A stretch of 64,000 nucleotides of DNA from assembly GCF_013391405.1 (NCBI RefSeq), contig NZ_JACBFD010000008.1:48001-112000 (forward strand), given 5' to 3'. The position numbers and the translations under genes are program-made. Of the stretch, positions 20,217 through 30,338 are shown piece after piece (the first letter of the stretch is position 1; each line of letters starts with the position of its first letter). Source of the stretch: Staphylococcus sp. GSSP0090. Its GTDB lineage: Bacteria; Bacillota; Bacilli; Staphylococcales; Staphylococcaceae. Below the pieces are notes generated by a model, which saw only the letters and a list, made by a program, of their open reading frames with translations, was not told where the DNA came from and made no database searches.

Positions 20217-21088
20217 TATTGGCCACCTTTCTGATTAATATTGAAGTAAGTATCACGTAACGAACTCTTACGTGTTTCAATAAATTTAGGGAAAACGGAT
20301 TTACTTGCTAAACCTTTTAATACATCTTTATAACTGCGTTGAGCATTAATAATCACTTCACCGCTAGCTTCTTGTGTTTGTATAACATTATATTGTGCTT
20401 TCAAGAAAGCTAATCCATCTTCGAAGTCATCTTTTTCGAATATAATGACCGTGGAATCAGATGGCGTGCCCTCTTTCATATTTACATCTTGCACAAATTT
20501 ACCATCACGTAAAAATACTGCTCTATCACAAATCAATTCAATATCTTCGAGTTTATGACTAGAAATTAAAATTTTCATATCTAATTCTTTAACCAATGAT
20601 TGTATTGTTTTAAGCACATCTATTGAACCATCAGGATCCATACCATTCGTCGGTTCATCTAGTATTAAATACTTTGGTTTATTCATTAATGAAACAGCGA
20701 TAGCCAATTTTTGTTTCATACCCATGGAGTATTTTTTAACTTTCTTTTTAACATATGGTCTCATACCAAATGCGTCAATAATTTGATCAGCATATTTTTT
20801 ATCAAAACCATCACCAAGTACATTAGCAAAAAGTTTCAAATTAAATAAACCTGTTTTATTATCATATAATTTAGGATGTTCAATTAAGTAACCAACATTT
20901 TGTTTGTTACCTAGTTTGACGTCACCCTTATAATTAATTATGTTTCCATTCATGACTTTCATTAATGTTGTCTTTCCGACACCATTTTTACCAATCAAAC
21001 CAACAATCTGACTCTGACCAAAATCAAAATCAATATGATCAAGCACATTATTGTTACCATATGTTTTCGTTATATTCTTTAATTGCAT
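20216..21088 (-). CDS. pmtC: PSM exporter ATPase PmtC
   Basis: A 290-residue ABC ATPase. It has Walker A GKNGVGKTT near residues 34-42, signature YSMGMKQKLAIA and Walker B YLILDEPTNGMDP, followed by an H-loop (SSHKLEDIE). The C-terminal 80 residues form an accessory domain usual in peptide exporters. It lies 20 bases from pmtB and is coupled to pmtD. Confidence 0.93.
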   Translation of the reverse strand: MQLKNITKTYGNNNVLDHIDFDFGQSQIVGLIGKNGVGKTTLMKVMNGNIINYKGDVKLGNKQNVGYLIEHPKLYDNKTGLFNLKLFANVLGDGFDKKYADQIIDAFGMRPYVKKKVKKYSMGMKQKLAIAVSLMNKPKYLILDEPTNGMDPDGSIDVLKTIQSLVKELDMKILISSHKLEDIELICDRAVFLRDGKFVQDVNMKEGTPSDSTVIIFEKDDFEDGLAFLKAQYNVIQTQEASGEVIINAQRSYKDVLKGLASKSVFPKFIETRKSSLRDTYFNINQKGGQ

Positions 21089-21108
21089 AAATGCGCCTCC
21101 TTTTAAAG

Positions 21109-21771
21109 TTAATTTACTTTTTTATACTGTATAAAGTAATTAGTTATTAGAAAAATAATACTTAAGCCTAAAAAGCCATAATTAAAAACTGGTTCAAAAT
21201 AATCAATTGTAGTTAACTTAATGTTGAATATAAGTAACACTGCCAATGTAATAAGCATTGAAACAATTGGTATAATGAGTAACATAATCAATAAATACAT
21301 TAAATAAGACATATTTTCTGATTTTTGTTCACTATATTTTTTAAATGCGATAGGTATCGCAAAAAAGTTAATTGCGATATATGAATAAGGTAAAGTAATA
21401 TCAATACTAATACCACTTGCAGCAAAATTCGAATTAGGAATATTGTATAGCGATAATATTCCAGCTCCAATTAACGTAAATAATAATAAAGTTACATAGT
21501 TTGCATTAAACATCTCTTTTTTAGATACAGGCAAACTACCAAAAAAATCATAAGCTTTTGAGTGACCTAGCTTACTATTTAGTCGGAAAACATGTCCTGA
21601 ATCAAGAACAGAAACAAATAGTAAAATCATAGCAACTAAAGAATAAAGTATTCTTGTAAGCAATGAATGATTTTCAATTACTAATTGTAATGGAGATATC
21701 AATAGCAATAGGGCATAAATAACGATAGTCCATTTACGTAGTTTAATATTTCTAATCAGTAAACGTTTCAT
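21109..21771 (-). CDS. pmtB: PSM exporter permease PmtB
   Basis: A 220-residue polytopic membrane protein with six predicted hydrophobic segments and very few charges apart from the basic N-terminus (MKRLLIRNIKLRKW). It partners the PmtA ATPase in the PSM exporter. It lies 15 bases after pmtA. Confidence 0.92.
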   Translation of the reverse strand: MKRLLIRNIKLRKWTIVIYALLLLISPLQLVIENHSLLTRILYSLVAMILLFVSVLDSGHVFRLNSKLGHSKAYDFFGSLPVSKKEMFNANYVTLLLFTLIGAGILSLYNIPNSNFAASGISIDITLPYSYIAINFFAIPIAFKKYSEQKSENMSYLMYLLIMLLIIPIVSMLITLAVLLIFNIKLTTIDYFEPVFNYGFLGLSIIFLITNYFIQYKKVN

Positions 21772-21786
21772 CTAATGGCCTCCCCA

Positions 21787-22674
21787 CTATATAATTCCAT
21801 CATTATACTGTTTATACTTGGGTTGCCCTTTTTCGAGGTAAACCATTAGTTCTTCAATTGTTGGATTCGTTATTGCAACATCACTTCCAAATAATTCTTT
21901 AAACACATTAGCATGTGTCGTTAGTGCTGTAAAACCCGTATGATTATATTCAATATAATGTGTTAAACCTATTAATTCATTATCTAATTGTTTTGGATCA
22001 CCTTTAACAATTTGATATTGGGTTAAAATGTCATCTAAAAATTGATTTAAAATGATTTCTCCATCTTTAAGATATACCAAATAGTCAGCTATTTTTTCCA
22101 AATCTGAAATGATATGTGTAGAAATAAAAACAGATTTATTTTCATCAATCAATTCTTCTTGAATTACTTCTAATACTTCATTTCTAACAATAGGATCAAG
22201 ACCAGAGGTTGGTTCATCAAGAATAAACAATTCTGCATGATGACTAAATGCTATCGCTATGGATAGTTTCATTTTCATACCTGTTGAAAAACTTTTAATC
22301 CGTTTGTCTAAAGGTAAATCGAATTTTTTAAGGAAAAACGCAAAGCGTGCATAATCCCAATTTTTGTAAAAAGGCGCAATGTAAGACTCGATTTTTTTAA
22401 CAGTCCACTTATCATTTAAATATAATTCTGAATAAATAAAACCAATTTTATTTTTTATTTCTACAGCATGATGATCCATTCTTTTATTAAATAATCGAAT
22501 TTCACCTTCATTGGGCTCTAAAAGATCCATAATCAATCTAATAATTGTTGTCTTGCCCACACCATTTGCACCAATGAATCCAGTAACAAATCCTTGAGGA
22601 ACTCGAAAAGAAACGTCTTTGAGTTTGAATTCTTTATCTTGGTAATTAACAGCATCCAATTCTATCACGTTCAT
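21787..22674 (-). CDS. pmtA: PSM exporter ATPase PmtA
   Basis: A 295-residue ABC ATPase with Walker A GANGVGKTT (about residues 35-43), signature FSTGMKMKLSIA and Walker B FILDEPTSGLDP. The ATG overlaps the pmtR stop by four bases, so the repressor and exporter are made from one message. The family resembles the YtrB/BcrA drug-export ATPases. Confidence 0.93.
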   Translation of the reverse strand: MNVIELDAVNYQDKEFKLKDVSFRVPQGFVTGFIGANGVGKTTIIRLIMDLLEPNEGEIRLFNKRMDHHAVEIKNKIGFIYSELYLNDKWTVKKIESYIAPFYKNWDYARFAFFLKKFDLPLDKRIKSFSTGMKMKLSIAIAFSHHAELFILDEPTSGLDPIVRNEVLEVIQEELIDENKSVFISTHIISDLEKIADYLVYLKDGEIILNQFLDDILTQYQIVKGDPKQLDNELIGLTHYIEYNHTGFTALTTHANVFKELFGSDVAITNPTIEELMVYLEKGQPKYKQYNDGII

Positions 22675-23051
22675 TCTTCGCCCTCCTCAAAAATCAGTTC
22701 AACGATTTCTTGTAATTCAGATAAAGACATGCCTATTGTCTTTGCTTCCTTACTCATTGATTTAGCTAATGACTCAATAACAATAAATTGTTTTTCTTTT
22801 AAAATCGAACTATCTTGCTCTTTTACATAGGTACCTTTTCCTCTAAGTGTATAAACAAAGCCGTCTTTTTCTAAATCTTCATAAGCACGCTTTGTTGTTA
22901 TCACACTGACACTTAAATCATGCGCTAACTCTCTCATAGACGGTAAATGTTCACCTGGTGCAACATAGCCTTTTAAAATGTTTTCTTTAATTTGTTGCTT
23001 AATTTGTTCATAAATAGGTCGCTCACTACTATTTTTCAAAAGTATTTTCAT
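22671..23051 (-). CDS. pmtR: GntR-family repressor PmtR
   Basis: A 126-residue GntR regulator of the short YtrA subfamily. The winged helix is at residues about 10-75 (IYEQIKQQIKENILKG, HLPSMRELAHDLSVSVITTKRAYEDL, with the wing GFVYTLRGKGTYV), followed by only a short dimerisation helix. In S. aureus PmtR releases the pmt promoter when PSMs accumulate. A palindrome directly upstream is the likely operator. Confidence 0.92.
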   Translation of the reverse strand: MKILLKNSSERPIYEQIKQQIKENILKGYVAPGEHLPSMRELAHDLSVSVITTKRAYEDLEKDGFVYTLRGKGTYVKEQDSSILKEKQFIVIESLAKSMSKEAKTIGMSLSELQEIVELIFEEGEE

Positions 23052-23070
23052 GGACGTCCTCCCCTACAAC

Positions 23071-23100
23071 TGTATATACACAATATATACAATATATACA
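23071..23100 (-). promoter_or_regulatory. Probable PmtR operator
   Basis: TGTATATA, five-base spacer CACAA, TATATACA forms a perfect inverted repeat at 23071-23091, and a third half-site TATATACA follows at 23093-23100. It sits about 20-50 bases before pmtR and overlaps the likely -10 region. This layout fits GntR autoregulation. Confidence 0.6.
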
Positions 23101-23260
23101 CACTTGTAAAGCCCTAATTTATAATTAATTGCATACATTTTAATATTTTCACTCTTGTACCTAGCAAATATTTAGTTATATCCCCTTTGAAATTAAAAAA
23201 CTATACTCAGGGCTTCACTCAGTTCGACTTAGCTTCACCCTAACTATAGTTATTTTGACT

Positions 23261-23443
23261 TTATTTTTGATTTTTCTTTTTACGTCTATTATTGCTTCTA
23301 TTAATAAAAGCACAAATCATAAACATAATTGCTGCTATAAGTAATTTGATGCCAGAATTTTCTTGTCCAGTTGCTTGTAAATAATAACCAACGATGAACA
23401 AGACGATTGCAATAATTACAAATATCTTTGTTAAATGTTTCAT
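23261..23443 (-). CDS. Small conserved membrane protein, 60 aa
   Basis: Two hydrophobic segments (about residues 7-24 and 33-48) are joined by a short polar loop (QATGQENSG), ending in a very basic tail (NRSNNRRKKKNQK). ATG 23443 follows GAGGTGA. It lies between pmtR and the toxin-antitoxin locus, with the same orientation as pmt but no evident linkage. The function is unknown. Confidence 0.75.
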   Translation of the reverse strand: MKHLTKIFVIIAIVLFIVGYYLQATGQENSGIKLLIAAIMFMICAFINRSNNRRKKKNQK

Positions 23444-23556
23444 CTCTTCACCTCAAACATTGTTATTGTATCAAACTTTAGCAATAATTACTAAATACCT
23501 ATAATTAAGACTTTTATTTTTTTGATTATAAGTTATATTAACTGTAAAATAAATTG

Positions 23557-23651
23557 ATTGCAGTATTTCGTCTTGGATGATAAAATTGTAAATGTATCCA
23601 CGGATTATATTACACAACCCCAAGTCTGGGCCAACAGACTTGGGGTTTTTT
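23557..23651 (+). ncRNA. Putative type I antitoxin RNA
   Basis: A promoter TTGATT (23522-23527), 17-base spacer, TAAAAT (23545-23550) predicts a start near 23557. The transcript would end at a strong hairpin (23618-23645, CCCCAAGTCTG / CAGACTTGGGG) followed by TTTTTT, giving an RNA of about 95 bases. Positions 23603-23621 contain ATATTACAC and a C-run that are antisense to the ribosome-binding site and start codon of the toxin message on the other strand. The 3' hairpin also overlaps the toxin message 3' end. This is the par/Fst RNAII layout. Confidence 0.65.
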
Positions 23652-23663
23652 GTGTAAGGCCAC

Positions 23664-23762
23664 CTATTTGTCTTTCCATTTATTTTCTAACCAAACACGA
23701 AAAACAACAAGTAAGCTACCTGTTAACAATGTTATCATCATTTCTTGCCACCACGAGATCAT
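23664..23762 (-). CDS. Putative Fst-like type I toxin, 32 aa
   Basis: The frame starts at ATG 23762 behind an excellent GGGAGG site spaced six bases. The peptide begins MISWWQEMMITLLTG, has a single hydrophobic helix (about residues 8-23) and ends in FRVWLENKWKDK. The aromatic-Trp-Leu plus charged tail resembles the Fst/PepA1 family (…FxxWLxxR/K). Such peptides damage membranes. Translation is probably blocked by the convergent RNA at 23557-23651, which carries a sequence complementary to this start region. I assign it by architecture and pattern, not by a database match. Confidence 0.65.
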   Translation of the reverse strand: MISWWQEMMITLLTGSLLVVFRVWLENKWKDK

Positions 23763-23815
23763 ATTACACCTCCCACAGAAAAAAGTACCATGTAGGAATT
23801 CGATGGCCTATCCAC

Positions 23816-23844
23816 ATTCTAACATAAAACAGAACGTGTGTTCG
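23816..23844 (-). promoter_or_regulatory. LexA-like box at the toxin promoter
   Basis: On the minus strand CGAACACACGTTCT (23844-23831) contains GAAC-N4-GTTC and differs at one base from the SOS box before the YolD-like gene. It abuts an extended -10 (TGTTAGAAT, hexamer at 23821-23816) that would start the toxin message near 23809. A plus-strand TATAAA (23845-23850) also touches the box, so the divergent aminotransferase could be the target instead. Confidence 0.55.
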
Positions 23845-23962
23845 TATAAAAGTGTAGATTTTTCAAAATTTCATTTAATATAGCCACTAAGCTTTAATTT
23901 TAAGCTATTTCAAGATAATATATAGATATCATTGAAAAAGTAAAAGAGAGGTTGACCCACAT

Positions 23963-25252
23963 ATGAATCCTTTAGCTTTAGATTTAAATGAACAATTATC
24001 TAAATCAAATCCTGAAATTGCAGATATGTTATCAGACTTAGGTAAATTAATGTATTATCCAAAAGGTATTTTATCCCAATCTGCAGAAGCAAAATCTACG
24101 AAGTATAACGCTACAATCGGTATGGCAACTTATAAAGATAGCAAGATGTATGCTAATACACTAAATGACGTTTTTACGAATTTAGAACCAGATGAAATTT
24201 TTCCATATGCCCCACCACAAGGTATAGAATCTCTTCGTGATTTATGGCAACAGAAAATGCTTAAAGAAAACCCAGATTTAAGTGCAACTGATATGACAAG
24301 ACCTATACTTACAAACGCACTAACTCATGGCTTATCACTAGTTGCGGATATGTTTGTAGATAGTGGTGATACGATCTTATTGCCTACGCACAATTGGGGA
24401 AATTATAAATTAGTTTATAGCACAAGACATAGTGCAGATATCGAAACTTATGATATTTTTGATGAATCTGGACACTTTACTACAGAAAATTTAATTGCAA
24501 CTTTAGAAAATTATACAAAAGATAAAGTGATGTTAATTCTAAATTATCCAAATAATCCAACAGGTTATACACCTACAAAAGATGAAGTAAAAACAATTGT
24601 TGAAGCAATTCGAGCGTTAGCAGAACGCGGTACGAATGTCATTGCCTTAGTAGATGATGCGTATTATGGTTTATTCTATGAAGATGTTTATACACAATCA
24701 CTTTTTACTGCCTTAACAAACTTACATTTAGATAATTTATTACCAATCAGATTAGATGGTGCAACAAAAGAGTTCTTCGCTTGGGGATTACGTGTAGGTT
24801 TTATAAGCTTTGGTGTATCCAATGAAACAACAAAACAAGTGTTAGAAGCAAAAGTTAAAGGGCTTATCAGAAGTAATATTTCAAGCGGACCGATGCCGTC
24901 ACAAAGTGCTGTTAAGTATGTGTTAGAACATGCTGATACTTTTGAAAAAGAGATTCAAGAAAACATTGATACGTTACAAGCAAGATATGAAGTAACGAAA
25001 ACAGTGGTATATGATCCACAATATGCGTCATATTGGAAAGCGTATGACTTTAATTCTGGCTATTTCATGGCTTTAAAAGTTTATGATGTAGACCCTGAAC
25101 AATTACGTCTCCACCTTATTAACAACTATTCTATCGGCATCATAGCACTTAATGATACTGATATTAGAATTGCATTTAGTTGCGTTGAAAAAGACGATAT
25201 ACCACATGTATTTGATTCTATTGCAAAAGCAATTGCAGATTTACAAAAATAA
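23963..25252 (+). CDS. PLP-dependent aminotransferase, class I/II
   Basis: A 429-residue fold-type I aminotransferase. Lys269 in RLDGATKEFFAWGLRVGF should form the PLP aldimine. NYPNNPTGYTP and the DDAYYG motif bind cofactor. AFSCVEK near the C-terminus carries residues near the substrate carboxylate site. The N-terminal about 60 residues are longer than in aspartate aminotransferase. Substrate specificity cannot be told. ATG 23963 follows GAGAGG. It is monocistronic with a terminator. Confidence 0.88.
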   Translation: MNPLALDLNEQLSKSNPEIADMLSDLGKLMYYPKGILSQSAEAKSTKYNATIGMATYKDSKMYANTLNDVFTNLEPDEIFPYAPPQGIESLRDLWQQKMLKENPDLSATDMTRPILTNALTHGLSLVADMFVDSGDTILLPTHNWGNYKLVYSTRHSADIETYDIFDESGHFTTENLIATLENYTKDKVMLILNYPNNPTGYTPTKDEVKTIVEAIRALAERGTNVIALVDDAYYGLFYEDVYTQSLFTALTNLHLDNLLPIRLDGATKEFFAWGLRVGFISFGVSNETTKQVLEAKVKGLIRSNISSGPMPSQSAVKYVLEHADTFEKEIQENIDTLQARYEVTKTVVYDPQYASYWKAYDFNSGYFMALKVYDVDPEQLRLHLINNYSIGIIALNDTDIRIAFSCVEKDDIPHVFDSIAKAIADLQK

Positions 25253-25263
25253 ATACATTTACA

Positions 25264-25299
25264 AAAATGGAGCATGTCACCCAAGACACGCTCCATTTT
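25264..25299. terminator. Bidirectional terminator, aminotransferase / DinB-family gene
   Basis: Stem AAAATGGAGC / GCTCCATTTT with inner TGTC/GACA pairing between convergent genes; a T-run follows on each strand. Confidence 0.85.
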
Positions 25300-25300
25300 A

Positions 25301-25768
25301 TTATTGTTGTTGTTTAAGTACACGCGACATTTCTTCTATTTTTCCAGCATGTAATGGAATATGAATCGCATTAAGCACTAATAATTCATTTAATGTACTA
25401 CAGCCTGCGATGGTTTCAGTAAGCTCTTGTTCAAGCTGTTCATCTGTAAGTTTTCGAGCGCGATCAGGTAAAGTTCTAATGTGTTTAAATATTTCATCAA
25501 CTGAAGGCACATCGCTATCGCCCCATTTTTCAGGAGAAGAACCATATCCAAATAAGTTTGTATATCTAGCAATATCAATTTCATTTTGTTCGCATAATGA
25601 CAATGCACTTTCAAAAATTGTTAGTACATGCCCATATTGCCAATGAATTGTATTAGGAAAAGCATCGATTTTATCATCTAACACTTGTTCATTACTCCAG
25701 TTATCATAACCTGATAATAGATAATTTACTCCCGTATCAATAACCTCATATACTGTTGGTTTTGTCAT
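25301..25768 (-). CDS. DinB-superfamily protein (YfiT/DinB four-helix fold)
   Basis: A 155-residue helical protein of the DinB/YfiT metal-binding superfamily. Likely metal ligands are His in FPNTIHWQYGH and His in AIHIPLHAGKIEE. Members act as thiol-dependent transferases (bacillithiol S-transferases among them), which is plausible here because staphylococci make bacillithiol; the substrate is unknown. ATG 25768 follows GGGAG. Confidence 0.82.
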   Translation of the reverse strand: MTKPTVYEVIDTGVNYLLSGYDNWSNEQVLDDKIDAFPNTIHWQYGHVLTIFESALSLCEQNEIDIARYTNLFGYGSSPEKWGDSDVPSVDEIFKHIRTLPDRARKLTDEQLEQELTETIAGCSTLNELLVLNAIHIPLHAGKIEEMSRVLKQQQ

Positions 25769-26067
25769 AATTTAGCTCCCTTTCTTATAAAAAAATTAGA
25801 AACTTAACACGCTTGTATAAGAACCGTTACTAATTATACCTACTTACTCTACCCATAAGGTTTAAAAATTATTCATAATATAAATCTATTTACATATCTA
25901 TATATTGAAATTTCATTTTTTTAATATGAATCACAAGCCTAATTATCCTTAAATAATTAGTATATAAACAAAGTTTTATGCTACTTTAAGAAATCTTGAC
26001 GATAGATAGTTAAAGAGCTAAACTATTTTTAATTTCAAAAATTTATAATAAATGTGAGGAATAACTA
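25769..26067. other. AT-rich intergenic region
   Basis: Holds the divergent upstream regions of the DinB-family and GNAT genes. I see no RNA gene, repeat or convincing operator. Confidence 0.6.
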
Positions 26068-26556
26068 ATGTATCATTTTAGAAATGTGGCAATGAGTGAC
26101 CTAAACACTATTTTAAAAATTGAAAATCATGGCTTTTCACCTGAAGAAGCCGCTTCAAAGGAAGCACTTATTAATAGAATTAATTTTATCAAAGATACAT
26201 TTATTGTAGCAGACTATCATGGTGATATTGCAGGCTACATTAATGGGCCAGTTATCAATCAACCTTTTATTACTGATGATTTATTTGATGAAAGTATTAA
26301 AAATGCAATCCATGGAGGCTATATTGCTATTTTAGGGTTAGTTGTAGCTGAAAATTATCGAAAACAAGGTCTTGCAGGAAAATTATTAAACCATCTAGAA
26401 CACCTTGCAATAGAACAAGAACGCCAAGGTATAACATTAACTTGTAAAGCTTCTTTAATTTCTTTCTATGAACAATACGGCTATATAAATCACGGCGTTT
26501 CTGAATCTCAACACGGTGGTATGCAATGGTTTAATTTAGTTAAACATTTAGATTAA
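26068..26556 (+). CDS. GNAT-family N-acetyltransferase
   Basis: A 162-residue single-domain GNAT. The acetyl-CoA pyrophosphate loop is ENYRKQGLAGKLL (about residues 105-117) after beta-strand 4 (YIAILGLVV), and the C-terminal SFYEQYGYINHG motif is present. An unusual insertion at residues 60-85 precedes the core. The resemblance to arylalkylamine-type acetyltransferases is only general. ATG 26068 follows TGAGGA. Confidence 0.85.
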   Translation: MYHFRNVAMSDLNTILKIENHGFSPEEAASKEALINRINFIKDTFIVADYHGDIAGYINGPVINQPFITDDLFDESIKNAIHGGYIAILGLVVAENYRKQGLAGKLLNHLEHLAIEQERQGITLTCKASLISFYEQYGYINHGVSESQHGGMQWFNLVKHLD

Positions 26557-26698
26557 CTGTATTATGTTTATCTAAAATAGCGGTTAATCCTTATTTGAAC
26601 TGAAAAAACTTCCCAAAAGTGTAAACATCTTGGTAAGCTTCTTTAATTCATATATCATATTTAAAAGTTAGCATCAGCATATGCTCATCGTATAATGA

Positions 26699-27568
26699 TT
26701 AATTTAAAAATGCCTTAACTTTTCCAGCAATACTGCGTCCTTGTTTTAATGCTGCGTGCGCAACTGATTCTCTTAAATCCGAATTCATTGTATTAAATCC
26801 ATAGTCTTTTAAAATGTCTATAACTGTATTATCAGGTTTTACAACAAATACACGCTTGCCTTCCTTTTTCAATTTCTCTACTAAATAATCTAACTCATAT
26901 GGAACTGGAATAGGTAAGTTAGTTGTAAATACTATCATTTTTTTAGCATCCGAAATAACATCTGGGTTTTCCATCGAATAAGAGCCCCCATCATAATAAT
27001 GAAATTCATTTATAGGTATTGGCTGCCAAACACCTTGTAAAGCAGAGCTAGCCATTAAAGCATCAATAAGTTCAACTCCTGAGTCTTTATTAAACACTAT
27101 TCTTTCAGAAGTTTCTAACTCAGTCGCTACAATGTTCAGTTTGTCATTCCATTTTAGGGATATACTTCCAAATCGTTCTCTTATCATCTTTTTACGATCT
27201 TCTATTAAAATGATTTTAGGTGTATTTTGAGAAATTTTTCCCATCTCATCTATCCATTTTTTAATGGACTGTGCTTCATTTGGTATGCTTTCAAATACTT
27301 CAAAAAACTGCTTCATATCTTCATCAGAAATTGGTGTGACTTCATTCACTTCCTTTATGATTTGTTCGTTCCATATGATTTCCCAATCTAAATCAGAAGA
27401 TATAGTTGTACTAACTTGTGATCCAGCTGAAGTACCTACAATATAATCAGAATTATTTAAGTTAATGCCTTCTTCTTGAAGACCTCTAAGTACGCTAAGA
27501 TGAAAAGCTATACCATAGTGACTTCCACTGCCTAATATTAATGCTTGTTTACCACTCATTATAATCAC
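26699..27568 (-). CDS. Patatin-like phospholipase family protein
   Basis: A 289-residue patatin-fold protein. The nucleophile serine lies in VGTSAGSQ (GxSxG) near residue 47. The oxyanion loop is GSGSHYG near residues 12-18, and the catalytic Asp is in the DGG motif of FHYYDGGSYS. There is no signal peptide, so it acts inside the cell, probably as a lipid acyl hydrolase. It is monocistronic. Confidence 0.85.
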   Translation of the reverse strand: MIIMSGKQALILGSGSHYGIAFHLSVLRGLQEEGINLNNSDYIVGTSAGSQVSTTISSDLDWEIIWNEQIIKEVNEVTPISDEDMKQFFEVFESIPNEAQSIKKWIDEMGKISQNTPKIILIEDRKKMIRERFGSISLKWNDKLNIVATELETSERIVFNKDSGVELIDALMASSALQGVWQPIPINEFHYYDGGSYSMENPDVISDAKKMIVFTTNLPIPVPYELDYLVEKLKKEGKRVFVVKPDNTVIDILKDYGFNTMNSDLRESVAHAALKQGRSIAGKVKAFLN

Positions 27569-28186
27569 TCATTCTAAAAGTTTAGTATTCTAATATGCTA
27601 TTGCTACTCAATAACAAATGCTTAATTTATTTTCAATCGTGCTATCTTATTATAATGAACATTTGGTTATATACAACAAATAATATTTTCAAATTAAATA
27701 ACAGTGTTAATTTCACATTTAATATTTATTTCAGTATTCACAATACTTAACTTTTATAGAAATCAATTTTGAACCTTTATTTACATTTCTTAAAACCACT
27801 CTAAAGATGCTTTCCAAAAATATACTACTCATAAAAAGCCAAAAAATTTAATTGTTTGGTTCAAATGATAAACAGGTCTAAAAATATTATACAACGATGC
27901 AATCATTATATATTTCCTATCAGATACTACTCAATAAAACACAGACATATGCGCTTCATCATCCTTATAGCAAACAGTGTAATATTAGAGAAATATATGA
28001 ATGCTTATGTCACATATTTTATACAATACTACGAACTTGGCATAAAGATAGTACTAAAAAGACGCTTTCCAAAAGGTATGGCAACCTAATGGAAAACGTC
28101 TCAAATAATTTATTTAAAAATTTCTACGAACACAGTATGACCATTTTATATTCAATTTACCATCATATCATCGTTCAATGGTCAAT
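27569..28186. other. Intergenic region between patatin-like gene and groEL
   Basis: About 620 AT-rich bases. Open frames here are short, lack ribosome sites and show no recognisable protein features. The groEL terminator at 28061-28100 is the only element I can support. Confidence 0.6.
28061..28100 (-). terminator. groESL terminator
   Basis: On the minus strand GACGTTTTCCA pairs with TGGAAAGCGTC (one bulge), followed by TTTTTAG. It is about 90 bases beyond the groEL stop. Confidence 0.75.
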
Positions 28187-29812
<1,626 letters not shown>

Positions 29813-29873
29813 TTATATACCTCCATGTTGTTTCTATGATAATCTTTATTATTTTAAAATTGCTTTTTATATA

Positions 29874-30161
29874 TTAAGATTCAATGATTGCTAAGATATC
29901 ATCTTCATTGACGATTAAATATGTTTCGTCTCCACGTTTCACTTCAGTTCCAGCATATTGTTGGAACACTACTTTGTCGCCTTCACTTACTTCAGGAGCA
30001 ACACGAGAACCATCTTTTAAAATACGTCCTGCACCTACTGCAATTATCGTACCTTCGTTGGATTTCTCTTTAGCGCTATCAGTTAATACGATACCACTTT
30101 TTGTTGTTTGCTCTTGCTCTGTTTTTTGAATAATTACTCGGTTACCTAATGGCTTTAACAT
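29874..30161 (-). CDS. groES: Co-chaperonin GroES
   Basis: A 95-residue co-chaperonin with the N-terminal [11 protein letters not shown], the mobile loop ([19 protein letters not shown]) and the roof segment. It caps GroEL. GAGGAAC precedes ATG 30161. It is the first gene of the operon, controlled from the CIRCE and CtsR-like sites just upstream. Confidence 0.98.
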   Translation of the reverse strand: MLKPLGNRVIIQKTEQEQTTKSGIVLTDSAKEKSNEGTIIAVGAGRILKDGSRVAPEVSEGDKVVFQQYAGTEVKRGDETYLIVNEDDILAIIES

Positions 30162-30189
30162 TTTTCGTTCCTCCTCAAAAGTTTAAATA

Positions 30190-30216
30190 TTAGCACTTTA
30201 AGTTAATGAGTGCTAA
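30190..30216. promoter_or_regulatory. CIRCE operator for HrcA
   Basis: TTAGCACTT, nine bases, GAGTGCTAA: eight of nine base pairs of the CIRCE inverted repeat are kept (terminal C/T change). It lies in the groES leader, 29 bases before the start codon. Confidence 0.92.
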
Positions 30217-30231
30217 TGCACTTTCTATAAT

Positions 30232-30248
30232 AATCAAATTTGGTCAAC
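30232..30248 (+). promoter_or_regulatory. Probable CtsR operator
   Basis: AATCAAA-TTT-GGTCAAC resembles the CtsR tandem heptad (A/GGTCAAA-NAN-A/GGTCAAA), with one mismatch per heptad and a non-canonical spacer. Dual HrcA/CtsR control of groESL is known in S. aureus, which supports this call. Confidence 0.6.
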
Positions 30249-30338
30249 TTTTCAAGTTAAAACCATTATCCCGTTAATTTTGTACAATCCATGATTTTAC
30301 GATAAAATAAAGTATCATTTAATTTTTGGAGGTTCATT

